DNA of 64,000 nt, taken from the NCBI RefSeq assembly GCF_001949145.1, contig NW_019091495.1, positions 92,043 through 156,042 on the forward strand, in the 5' to 3' direction. The notes beneath the pieces were generated by a model, which did not search any database, had not been told where the DNA came from, and worked only from the letters and a program-made list of their open reading frames with translations. The position numbers and the translations under genes are program-made. The stretch comes from Acanthaster planci. Its lineage: Eukaryota > Echinodermata > Asteroidea > Valvatida > Acanthasteridae. Positions 11,885 through 22,655 of this stretch are shown here, one piece after another. Each line of letters starts with the position of its first letter. Within the stretch, counting starts at the first letter, position 1.

Positions 11885-14800
11885 TCATGACTGAGACACT
11901 CCCAATTTGATCCTCCTCACGTCCGTTACGGTTGTGTTAGATTTCACCGTCCTCTGCTTCCCAGAGGTTACTACAAAGTCATTCTTCTTCCCCCGTCTCG
12001 ACATTAAGCGACACTTGTCCAGTGATTCCTTCTTGATCCGTTCCTCTCGCACTCTCTCCAAGTTCTGTTTGGCTTTCTGCAAAAACTGAATCATGGCTGT
12101 GTCGAACTCGGCACTCATGATATTCGGTTTGGTTTTTCCCCGATTACTTTTCTGCCGACTGCCGCTGGCTGACTTGGGCTCCAGCAAGCGAAGGTCCATC
12201 GGGGTTGCTACGCCCAGCTTGGACGAGGAACCAATCTTGTCCTCTTGGTAGAAGTTCCCAGATTCCGTGACCACGTAAGCGGGCATGGGAAACTGGACTG
12301 CGTCGGGTTCACGGTGGATGCTGGGGAGCGACCCGGTCCGATCGGCGCTGTGAGAGTACCGCAATTTGGCCGGCGTTTGGATGCTGCCACTCCCACAGAT
12401 GTAGGGCCGGAAAAACATATCCACCTTCGGTCGTTGGAACGTAGGGCTGAAGATATCTGAGAAGTTCGTTCGGACTTCATCAGAAATTGAGAACTGGGAC
12501 GTGGGTTGTTCCTTTTCGGCAGTGTTTTCACTCGGTGGGCTTGCAAACCTGTTTGTCACGTGCCCAAAAATGAAATGCATGCTTGAGTAAGAAAAAATCA
12601 CAAATTGTTTCAAAAAGGTGGGAAGGGAAATTTAACTTTGTCGCTCATAAGAATGCTGCTCTTGAATTTTAAAATGTGCCAAGCGCGCGAATCTTGTTTC
12701 TAAAGTTCGTTAAATACTATAGTAGTACATTTACATTTGTAAACGGTACGTGCAGATAGGTCTGAAGCCCGTTTCAGGCACAACCCTAGTTTTAGAATGA
12801 ATTAACTGAGATTGGATTGTAACTAGTTTTTGTGATTAAGGGTATCTTAAACTAATTAGACCCGACGAAGTGTTTTAGATAATCAGGTATATACTTTTCA
12901 CAAAATCAGGATGGATTTTCGCGTCATTGCGTTTATCATTAACCCCGTCTATGTGTGACGAGCTTGATTGACCTGACACCAAGCCTGACTTTAACCTGTG
13001 TGGTTACTGTGTGGTTGTGGTTGGCATTTTGGAAAAGAGGAACAATGTGTTTCAAAACACTGAGAGAAAACACTTTCGACTTAGACGCCAGTGACACAAA
13101 CACCAGTGAAATGGTAGCAGCGTCGGTCGCGCTTTATGACCAGTGATACTTGAGGTCTTTGCAAATAGGCTTACCGGGAGTACGATACTCGCCAGTGAGC
13201 ATGGCGTGAATGGGATGAGACAATACCGTATGGAGTATTTATGACATCTTTAGACTGTCCGAAGAATGAACTCCCTGCCGTACCTGTGTTGTTCTGCCAA
13301 GGGCACCCCAGCAGCGTGTTGGCGTTTGGGGCGCTTCATCAGGTATTCGCGTAGCCGACTGTACATCTTCCTGAGAGTGAAATGACCAAAGAGCATTTTG
13401 ATATCAAAGTTGTATTTAAAACAAAATGTACCACATTAAGCCAAAGTCAAATCCTAACCCTATTTCCAAATACCTCGGGCAATTTTCCCCAAAGATAATA
13501 ATTGAAAAGTAGGTATCAGTCGCTGTTACAGGCTTTGGCAGCGATACATATTTCGACTGCTTTACTATAACAAAAATAAAAAGTAGAGCAGAAAGATAAA
13601 AGATCCCCCAGAGTAATTACCAGCAGTTGAGATGGTAGACGAAGCTAGAATTTACAATTTCCAGTTAAAATTTATTGTACCATAAATTCTGATCAGTCAC
13701 TTTTAATAACTTCCTAAAATAGAACAATCGATGATTAAAATAAACCTGTTCGTAGAGCCACATGCCATCCAGTCAAAGCAAACAGACTGCTGAGGAACAA
13801 GTGTTAGTCTAACAAGAACTGGCACTGCGTACACAGCTAGCTATCCATCTTAAAATATACGACAATATTGGCCGGTGTTTACAGATCAACTGAGCAACGT
13901 GACCAGTTTGCTGATTTGTTCCGGGCAAAAAAGCTGGGTATGGGCTATTCAGACTGCCAGTAAATGTCGGTTCTGTTGATCTTCACTGGTGTTTCGTATA
14001 TTCGAATTGAACGAGATAAATAATATTGGATGAAAATTTGTTTTAATGTCTAATTGGGAATTTGAATATTTAAAAAATGTGGATACTGGAATTGTTTGTA
14101 TTTCTGATTCCTGCAAACGGATGCTGGAAGATCCACCGATGACTTGTCTAACCAAGGGGGAGGGCGGGGCAGTGAAGTACACGTTTTCTGCCCTTGTTAT
14201 GAAAAATTCAAGAGCTTGGTAAATATTTCCACCACGTACATTGATGATTACATTGATGAATACACATGGTACGATGCACCATACAGGCCAGCTGGTGGAT
14301 TAAGGTGTGGGAAAGCATATCTAATATTTTGCGCGGCAGTTTTCCATCACTGGTTGTCACATTCAGTTTTAATAGATAAAGTAGACACTAGTACTCTGGC
14401 AGAAGATAAGAGCCCCAGATTGACATCCGTACCAAGAGCAGGTCTAAAACCAACTCTTGGGGTGAGGTGGGAGCAAAAATGGAGGATTTCTTCAATCGGC
14501 AATCTTGCGTATGAGGCTTAGTTTATGGGTTATCTTTAAACGTTTTCGTAGAAAGGGGGGACGAAAGGATACAGACAATAATGCGGTTACTTTCGCTAAA
14601 TTAAAAAAAATGCATTTTTGAGGGGGTTGTCTTTTCCCCCTCCCATCCAAAATGGTTCTTACACGGTTTTGAAAAAGATGCAACTCGCTTATATTTCTTG
14701 CATTTGATTACTGTAAACGTAAGCCAAATGGCCCTCTACTCTAAATGATAAATTGTAGAATGATTCAGAGATTAGATTGGTGTAATTATACGGGTTTGGA

Positions 14801-15404
14801 GCGTCATTTTCGATGTGTATAATTACTTTATTCATTTTTCCAGAGGATTATGTAAGTCTTGAGCTCACCTAAACTCCTCTGATTTGAAGGCATATGGATC
14901 GGGGAGGGTTTTCCCGAACGCCAAGTTCCCGTCGTTGATGCGGCTTCCGTCCGATCCAACCAGGCGAAGTACATTTTTCTCCCGATACTCTTTGATGTAC
15001 TCGCTCGTTTCTTGTCGATGTTTGAACGGAGCCTCGTTTCTCTCTGCTCGCTGATTTCCGGCTGATTTGGTGGAGGGTTTCGTCGGGGTCTGACCGGACC
15101 GCGCCAGTTTGCTGTTGTTGGTTGCCGGTTTCCTGGGGGTTGAACTGCGACCTCCACGGTCGATGCTCACAGGCGGGCTCGGCCGCAGGATACCCAAGGG
15201 AAGAGAGTTGAACCAGCCCGCTAGCGGCGTACTCCATGCTTGGTGGGTCGAGGTACAAAACTCCGGTGTTGCGATCTGGCCGGCTCGGTGGACGAGCCCC
15301 GGGCGCCAATTGCAGGTACAAATCTCCTCAAACACTCCCAGATCGTCCATCAAGTTCTGATTTGACCTGAATTTAGGACAAGCCTTGGAATTCGACCTAG
15401 ACAT
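11885..15404 (-). CDS. Unrecognised three-exon protein, 428 residues
   Basis: Exons on the minus strand are 15404-14869, 13370-13284 and 12548-11885. Donors are GTGAGC and GTACGG, acceptors CTCTCAG and CAAACAG, and both introns are phase 2, so the joined frame is open for 428 codons. The middle exon was found by phase and splice-site fit and encodes a basic, helical segment (KMYSRLREYLMKRPKR, residues 180-195). Residues 1-60 are hydrophobic/Trp-containing (CTCNWRPGL, STPLAGWF). Residues 80-150 are Ser/Pro/Arg-rich and likely disordered. Residues 240-260 (IFSPTFQRPKVDMFFRPY) look like a short conserved motif. Residues 353-396 form a charged helix or coiled coil (QFLQKAKQNLERVREERIKK) followed by a basic tail. 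No signal peptide or membrane segment is visible. I do not recognise the family. The start is the first ATG of the open frame and is less certain than the splice sites. Confidence 0.72.
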
Positions 15405-17071
15405 GACAAGGCAACAGTGAGATCAATAAACCACCTACTGAATTATTGAGATTTCCTTGTAGTGGGAGGACAGGTTCATGCCTCCTTGCCGAGATTTTAC
15501 TCCATCCCGTTTAGGAGACAAAAAGTACTACTTTTCCCCTTGAAGAATGCAACACTCCTTTCGTTGTGAAACACCTGTCGTTATAACTTCCGAGCACGCT
15601 ACGAGCATCTTCAGCCACGAAACGACAGTGTTAGCTATTTCTGGCGGCCTGAGCTCACTGGCTGGCGACATGTCACCAAGCACACCCAAATGACAAATCA
15701 AGGTTTGTCCCACAGATGAAGAGGGTAGTCAACAGGATTTCCATGACAAAAGAGAAGACGGCTTCGTCTGACCGCAAGAGTGTGTACCCCATCAAGATTA
15801 TGAACCAGTTGAAGAGTTGTAACGTCTTTGTTGTCGAGTAAGAGTGTTTGCTCAAGCAGAGAGTCGTAATTTTTTTCTTCCAAGCCTGGACATTTGATTA
15901 CAGACTAGACTCGTAATGCATGTTGCTCCTGCCACACGAACTTGGTGATCACGCGAGAAGCAAATCGCTCACCGGCTTGGCTATAAGTGGCGTGCTTGGC
16001 CGCCGGCAACCTATGGAAGAGGCAAATTTCCTGGCAGGCGAGGAAACTGCAGCTGACGATGCTGATGCGGGAAATCGATTTTTGGTCACGTTAAGAGGGG
16101 TATTAGCAAACATGATGGCTCTGTTTACTCTAGGCAAATGTACGGCACTATTCAAACAATGACTTTATATTAATTTTGTTTATATTGAGTTTTATTCTAC
16201 ACTGATTTTCACTTATAAACAGTGTGTTTTCAGTAATGTCCTAGACCTTTGGAAAAAAAATTCACAATTGTACTCAGGTGGGGCTCATGTCCTGATGCGA
16301 TAGTGCATAATCATGAGTCTTATCGCTTGCCGGTTCGACTAAAGATGAGTCAAATTTTTACCTTCGATGAGAGAAACTGCAACTTTCAGTTTGAAGCTGA
16401 AGAATCTAGTTCTCCTCATTTAATTCATAACAATGTCACTTCTCTGTCACGATTCCTCAAGAATGGATTAGATCTGTGTCAGTGACTAAGATATGAAAAG
16501 AAAGGTTCTGGAGGTTTGAAATTCGAAAATCGAGAACAAAGCCGGCGGGGCAGGACACGGTTTATACTCAGTGGCGCTGTTTGTGATTACAATAATATAT
16601 TTATCATATATTTACAACCATCACTTTTAAATCTAATTACATCAAGGACGACGAAGGATGACCTGGGGGATATATTCTCCCCTTCTCCAAAGAACGCGAG
16701 TTCTTAACCTCAGAAAGGATGGGGGAGATTACCACGGGCATCGCCACGATTTTTCAAAGTGGGTACACCGCTTTTTTTCAGGAGGGAGGAATTGCAGGAG
16801 CGGGGCAATGCGCTTATCAGCTAAAAGAAACAACAGCAGGAGGTGGCAAATTTCTTTGTCCGAGATTGGTCAGTTTCATGGCCTTTCATCTCTATTTTAA
16901 AACTTCTTTAGCCATTTTCCGTTGTTTTTTTTAATTGTTTTCTTCTTCCTTCCCTCGCGATGCCAGGAATAACAATTCTCTCAAAGTACAGAATACAGAT
17001 CTCTAAACGGTGTTGTTTGACAAACTCAAATGAGTGGTGGCGCTATACTACTGCGTTCATAAGTTTTATTC
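15405..17071. other. Divergent intergenic region (minus-strand gene / EMG1)
   Basis: About 1.67 kb separates two divergent start codons, so this region must hold both promoters unless either gene has a distant 5' exon. Short open frames here, such as 15920-16162, have no recognisable product. No repeat with clear ends was seen. Confidence 0.4.
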
Positions 17072-17082
17072 AACATGGCTGC
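17072..17082 (+). promoter_or_regulatory. YY1-like element over the EMG1 start codon
   Basis: AACATGGCTGC surrounds the ATG at 17075, close to the YY1 motif and to the ARMC5 start context. It supports this ATG as the initiator. Confidence 0.3.
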
Positions 17083-19509
17083 GCGCAGGGCACAGGAGGA
17101 CGAAGGCGAACCAAGCAAAAAGAAACCTAAAATAATCAAGACCTTACACGACAAACACGTAAAGAAGAGACTCATTGTTGTGTTAGAACGATCATCGCTG
17201 GAGACCGTGAAGGTTAGTACAGTATCAGTGATATTTTTGTGTTATTTGTCAGACTTTATTGTCGAAATGATCGAGACCATCGTCAGCCCTTCGGTCTTGC
17301 GCGACAAGCCTTATCGCAAAAACTGCATAGGTGATTTTACACAATGGTAGAAAGGCATTGTGGGAAGGAAAAAGGAGCAAACGTTGTCCCTTTTTCCTTC
17401 CCACAATGCCATTCTACCATTGTGCAAAATCACCCATGCATTATTTGCAATAAGGCTTAGGTAGCTAAGGTAAACTTACCTTAGGTAAACTTACCTTTGC
17501 CTAAACATATTTCTTTATTTTTTTGTCCTTTTCTATTCAAGGGCACATTTTGAGGCTTGTTTTTACTCTGCCTTTTCGCAGTCAACTGATCATTGAGAAA
17601 ACCGCATGCTCTGCTCATCTCAAGCATGTCTCAAGTCACTAACATGAGGTTCTGCTAAAAGTGCTCCTGAAATTAAAATAATTTCGTCATCAAATCTTTC
17701 GATGAAGAAATTCCTCCTGAAGAATATCCTAACCAATATTTCACATTGTAAATTTATGCAATCAGATTTGGGGCCAAATTACAGACAAAAGTGGACTGGA
17801 AATTGCCCCAGAATGCACCACAGAGCATCTAGAATCCAGAATTTTCCAGAGCCCTTGAGCAGGCCCTGGACCCCACGCCGTAAGGGCTTCAACCTTAGCA
17901 CTCGCAATTTTGTCTACCGCCTTGCCAAAATTTTCAGCCATGGAGAACACTGATAACATGCGTAAGAAGTTGTGTAGATTTATGTGTTTCTTGGTCGTTG
18001 AGAGTGTGCATGTTGTTTTTTATGGAAGCCGTGTTGAATCTTTGATTCTAGGCTGGTAAAAGTTATGAACTACTCAACTGTGATCGCCACAAGCACTTGA
18101 TGAAGAAATTCAACAAAGATCCTTCAGAATGTCGCCCAGATATCACCCATCAGGTAAATCATAGGTGTAGCCAAAAATAATTCAAGGCAGGGTGACACAG
18201 AACCTGCAAACTTCCAGAGAAATAAAACCAACCATGAAAATGTAATCCCATTTTACAGTCAAAAGAATTAAGAAGAAAATGTCTTTGCTTGGAATTTCTT
18301 TCCTCTGAGTCATAAAATTGTGTATTTGTTTAAAAAGAGTAAATAAAGGAAGACAAGGGTAGAATTCTTGCAGTAAAAGAATGTCTTTTAGTTGTTTGTA
18401 AGTTATGTAAGAGCTATCGGCAGTGAACTCTCTTGTTAACAGCTGGTATGTGGCCATTCCTTTTTCAAACAGTTTTTTTTCTACGTGTTTTTTTCCCATT
18501 CAGTGTCTGCTAATGCTGTTTGACAGTCCCCTCAATCGGGCTGGCCTGCTTCAAGTCTTTGTCCACACTGAAAAGAATGTCCTCATACAGATCAGTCCTC
18601 AGACAAGAATACCGAGGACGTTTGATCGGTTCTGTGGTCTTATGGGTAAGGACATTGACAGTGTAACAAGCCATAGCACAGGACTGTTGGTGCTCCAGAT
18701 GAGTTCTTTGACAAAAATACGTTTGATTCATTTGTTGGTCTTATGGATGGGGAAAAAATGGGAAAAAATTATACTATTTTCAATATGATTCCAATATTTG
18801 TTCCGTCATTATGGTAGAATAACAAGGACATTAAATAGATTTTTCTGGTTTCATAGATAGTGGCAATGACATGGCATAAAGCCATAAGTCATAATGGAGG
18901 AACCATTTTGTTTGATCATTACAAGTTATTAGTAATGTAATTCTCAAATTCGTATTCATACATTTAGAAGAAATCTTTTCCTCTTTCAAATTGCCCAAAT
19001 GTTGGTATTTGGTTTTCTGTCAGTACAACTCCTTCACAAGTTGAGCATCAGTGCATCGGATGGTCCGCAGAAGCTGCTTAAAGTGGTCAAGAACCCAGTC
19101 TCGGACCACCTACCAGCAGGCTGCAAGAAAATCAGCACCAGCTTCAGTGCTGAGAAGTGCGTCAACCCCCGGGACCTGGCCTCGGCTGAAGAACCAGTTG
19201 TCGTAGTGATAGGAGCAATGGCTCATGGGAAGGTAAAAATAAACAGCTGCCCTTTCTAAAATGTCAGTGGAAATGGAAATTACTGTTGTCTCATTTTGTC
19301 TATCTAAGTTTTATAGATCATAAAGAGAGAAAGTTTTGCTGTTATTCGATCTCATGTTCACATTTTTTTTGTTTACTTTACTCATTCCTGTCAAGGTGGA
19401 TGTGGATTATGCTGAAGATGAATTCGCTATCAGCCTTTACCCATTGTCTGCTGCCCTCACATGTGCAAAGATCTGCTCTGGCTTTGAGGAGGCCTGGGGA
19501 GTGGTTTGA
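17075..19509 (+). CDS. EMG1: 18S rRNA pseudouridine N1-methyltransferase EMG1/NEP1
   Basis: Five exons are 17075-17212, 18052-18153, 18504-18645, 19024-19232 and 19396-19509, giving 234 codons plus stop (human EMG1 has 244). EMG1/Nep1 is a SPOUT-class methyltransferase of the nucleolar small-subunit processome; it methylates a pseudouridine in 18S rRNA and aids early 40S assembly. Visible family features are [15 protein letters not shown] (residues 32-46), [81 protein letters not shown] (186-197) and the C-terminal [22 protein letters not shown] (210-231), which in this family lines the methyl-donor pocket and trefoil knot. The basic N-terminus (SKKKPK) fits a nucleolar protein. No defect is seen. 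Confidence 0.96.
17305..17459. mobile_element. 155-bp near-palindromic foldback in EMG1 intron 1
   Basis: Left arm 17305-17375 and right arm 17388-17459 are inverted copies at about 88% identity, joined by a 12-nt loop. The outer ends read AAGCCTTAT and ATAAGGCTT, and both arms share GGTGATTTT and the CACAATGG...GGCATTGTGGGAAGG block. No coding sequence is present, and target duplications were not identified. It is probably a small foldback MITE. Confidence 0.65.
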
Positions 19510-19644
19510 TTGTGACCTCTGCAGTCCTATAAATATTCATGACAGCTGACCCCCGCTGCAAGAACTGCTATTGAACTGTGCTGTATTGACGTGCAAGTGG
19601 AGTTGACCCCTGACCTCTCAGGAGCAGAATGTTTTTGGATATCT

Positions 19645-19650
19645 ATTAAA
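19645..19650 (+). terminator. Candidate EMG1 polyadenylation signal
   Basis: ATTAAA lies about 135 bp after the EMG1 stop codon. Chosen by position only. Confidence 0.3.
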
Positions 19651-20110
19651 TTGGGAAACCTATGCATGACAGTGATTAATTTGCACAATGGGAGGAAATT
19701 TACCTAGGTTTTGAAAAATGAGCTTAAGTTTCATTACAATGTAGAGATCCTTGCATTGCTCTGCAAAGATACACTCTTGACACAGTTGTCATATCAGTCA
19801 AAATCAGTCAAATTTCCCATATGTGTCTGTGTACTGGGGCAAACAAGTGGAAGGAATTTTTGACTTTCTGACGTTTACATCAGAAGGATGGTTAATGAAA
19901 GTTGAATGAGATGTATGAATTGTATGAGAAACTCCACTTGCTAAAAGTCACAAGTTAGGCTTCATCTAAAAGTTATGACAATGCCTGGGAAGAACATGCA
20001 CACTTATGGAAGGTAGTTTCTGTGGCTATTTCCCATTGACCTGTGTGCTGTTCCTAGCCACAGCCAGTTAATTTGAATAAGGCCTTGGTTGCTGAGGTGG
20101 GACCTTTTCC

Positions 20111-20398
20111 TGGTATGCACCAATGACAGATCTGTGGGGGGCCATGCCCCTATTAAAAAGGAAACCCCCTCCCAAATATTTGTTGGAATGAGTGAGAGAA
20201 AGGTGCATTTTGGTCTAGTTCATTTCCCTTCCCTTCAAAACACTTGAAAAAGGCCCAATATGTAGTCTCACCCCTCAGAAAAGCCATCAAAGATTCTGTG
20301 ACAAAAATTTGAAATTTCGGGGACCCCTCCCTTCAAAACTTTTGCCCCTCCAACCCCCCCCCCCAACATTTGGTTCTAGATCTGTCCTTGGTATGCAC
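20111..20398. mobile_element. 268-bp interspersed element with 10-bp target duplication
   Basis: TGGTATGCAC occurs directly repeated at 20111-20120 and 20389-20398, flanking an insert at 20121-20388. The insert's ends are imperfectly inverted (GACAGATCT near the left, AGATCTGTC near the right), and it contains G-rich then C-rich homopolymer tracts. The 10-bp duplication again fits a Mutator-like MITE; a retroposed SINE is an alternative. Confidence 0.65.
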
Positions 20399-21255
20399 TG
20401 CTGATAATGGTTTGTGCGAATTCCTGTTGTATACAGTGGGTAACTCCTTAGGTTCAGTAAGTTTCTACATTTCAGCTCTATCTTTGGCTTCAGGCTCTAT
20501 TTGGAATAGTTTGGTCCCTAAGTCTAGTGCCCCAAGCTCAAGGCAGCTCCATTTCATGCTCCAGAATCATTCACTTGTTTCATGTGAGGCTAAAGTTCAG
20601 GGAATTTTTCCTTTGATTCCAGCCATAAATGTTTGAGATGTTTATTGCTGATTTGGAGTTGAAACTGTAGATGAGCTAAGTTGAGGTTGGGAGAAGGGCT
20701 TTTACTGATGGGGGGGGGGGCAACAGGAGTCATTCTCCCTCACTCCCTCAAAGGCACAGTTGTTCCTTTTGGGAAAAAAAATGAGAGGAAAGCAATATGA
20801 GGGGAGGTTAATTCCATTCCCTCCAAAAGCATGTAAAAAAAGCCTAAACTTTAGTTTTACCTTTTATAAAATAAAAAGTCATGATAAACATTGTATGACT
20901 TGTTGGTTTCCCTTCCAAACAGAAAATGGGATCTGGATTCACCCTTGAGGATTTACAGTAGTTTCCTGTCTCTTTCATTTGATACCATTGATGTGATGCA
21001 GGAATTGTGACCCAACCCACAAACCAATTCTTATCATTAGCCAAAATTTTGCTTTCTGAAGACAGGCAAAAGGCATGCTTCACTCAATGGTTCACCCAAT
21101 TGGGAGCCTGAAGAGGTTTGACCGCCCGAGAGGTTTTCCATTGTTTTTTTACTTTCACAAAATCAAAGATACAACCTGAAACAAGTAGCTCTGATATGGC
21201 CACATTCCAGTCTCCTGCAGTGCCATGTGGGAGGGTTGAGCATCAAAATTTTTTC

Positions 21256-21283
21256 GGGGGGGGGGTTCCTGTTTCCCCCCCCC
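21256..21283. repeat. G10 / C9 homopolymer pair
   Basis: Ten Gs, a 9-nt spacer and nine Cs form a strong potential hairpin. Sequencing and assembly are error-prone at such runs, so exact lengths may be unreliable. Confidence 0.6.
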
Positions 21284-22448
21284 ATTGGCAAAGCCTGGGT
21301 GCATCACTGGCTTCATTCACCCAAGAGTCTCCAATGACAGGCTGTTGCAGGCTCATGCATGAGCTGAGTCATTGGTAATTCAAAAGACATATACACTTTA
21401 GGGTTAAAGAACAGTCAAATCTGGTTAAGGTTTTATAGACTTTTTCCAGAGGTTTTTGTTCAAGACACTTAACCCCAGCAAGTCCCTGGAGTACAAACTC
21501 AAAATTGGGGATTCATCAATACAATTGGGGGTAATCACTTTGAAACACTTGGGAGTGGATTTAGATTTTTCATTTTTGTACATAAAATAAAAACAAAGTA
21601 CAACAGTAACCACTGTTTCAAATCAATACCAAATATATATACTTTTCGTTTATACACAATAAATATTCATGAAAAACTATTGACTTATTTCATGCGCACA
21701 GATGATGGTCAAAATTGAAATAAAAATATGTCAGGAATTCGAAGTTACGTTTGAGGACAAGGAAATTGCGGGATTAGAACAAAACAAAAAACAAATTTGC
21801 TTGAAAAACCTGGAGTTGAGAATAACCTTGAACCTAATGATTGATATGTATCACTGTCCAGCAAACAACTGGTAAAGAGAATTTAAGCTGTCATCACATC
21901 AGTCCTTCTCTATTAGGTGGAGAGTTGCCTCAGATCAGACAGGATAACTACGCCCCGTATACGCCCCCTTGAACTCCCTTCCCCGAGGCCGTGACCTCAC
22001 GAACCGTCTGTCAGTTTGTGTTCTCCAGGTCTGGAAAAACCAGCGAGATGAACCGTGTAAATAACTCGGTGGGATTTTTTTCCGCGCAAAATTCTGCCGG
22101 TGCTGCACTGTGCACCTGGGGGTCACATTACAGTGCTGCGCAGCCCAGGTTTTCCTGGAAATAATCGCAGCAAGAAGTATTATACCTTCGAGATAATTAC
22201 ATGTATTAAACTGTCATATCATTTATGTGAATGCACCCTGACAAATTGATAACACCAGATTGAAGGCCCCCCAATATGACCTGGGATTAAATTTCGTCCA
22301 TACGGCAAGACTCTGTGTACATTTTGATAAACGTCAAAGTATCACTAAAGATTTGACTTCTATTTGTTGAAAAGTAGACTCTGAACTGCCTTTGTAAGAC
22401 GAAGAGTTTCATTAGTTTTTATCTCCGCGTGGTAAATAGACAGCCAGG

Positions 22449-22456
22449 TGACGTCA
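22449..22456 (+). promoter_or_regulatory. Consensus CRE upstream of Mondo
   Basis: TGACGTCA lies about 200 bp before the Mondo start codon and 120 bp before the small upstream reading frame. The match is perfect; function is inferred. Confidence 0.4.
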
Positions 22457-22575
22457 TGCTGTTTTGTGCTGTGGGCGCGCGTGCGTGAACGTTTGTGCAC
22501 GGCCTAGCATAGGCACAGCAAACACGGTCTGAATATCCTGCCATTGTACATACACATGCACATACCTTGCACACA

Positions 22576-22626
22576 ATGGCGGTAGCAGAGATGGTAGACA
22601 AGGGCGGTCAAGTCTACCAATTTTAA
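22576..22626 (+). promoter_or_regulatory. Upstream open reading frame in the Mondo leader
   Basis: An ATG in the context CACAATGGCGG opens a 16-codon frame (MAVAEMVDKGGQVYQF) that ends 29 nt before the main ATG at 22656. If the transcript starts upstream of it, this frame would dampen translation of Mondo. If transcription starts further in, the ATGGCGG simply resembles a YY1 site. Confidence 0.35.
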
Positions 22627-22655
22627 CCAATATCTGGGGACTCAATTCAAGGAAG

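Larger units (their letters stand above)
19651..22448. other. EMG1-Mondo intergenic region
   Basis: It holds a 268-bp repeat with a 10-bp target duplication (20121-20388) and a hairpin-forming G-run/C-run pair (21256-21283). A more GC- and CpG-rich stretch near 21945-22145 could be part of the Mondo promoter or an untranslated first exon. Other sequence shows nothing I recognise. Confidence 0.4.
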
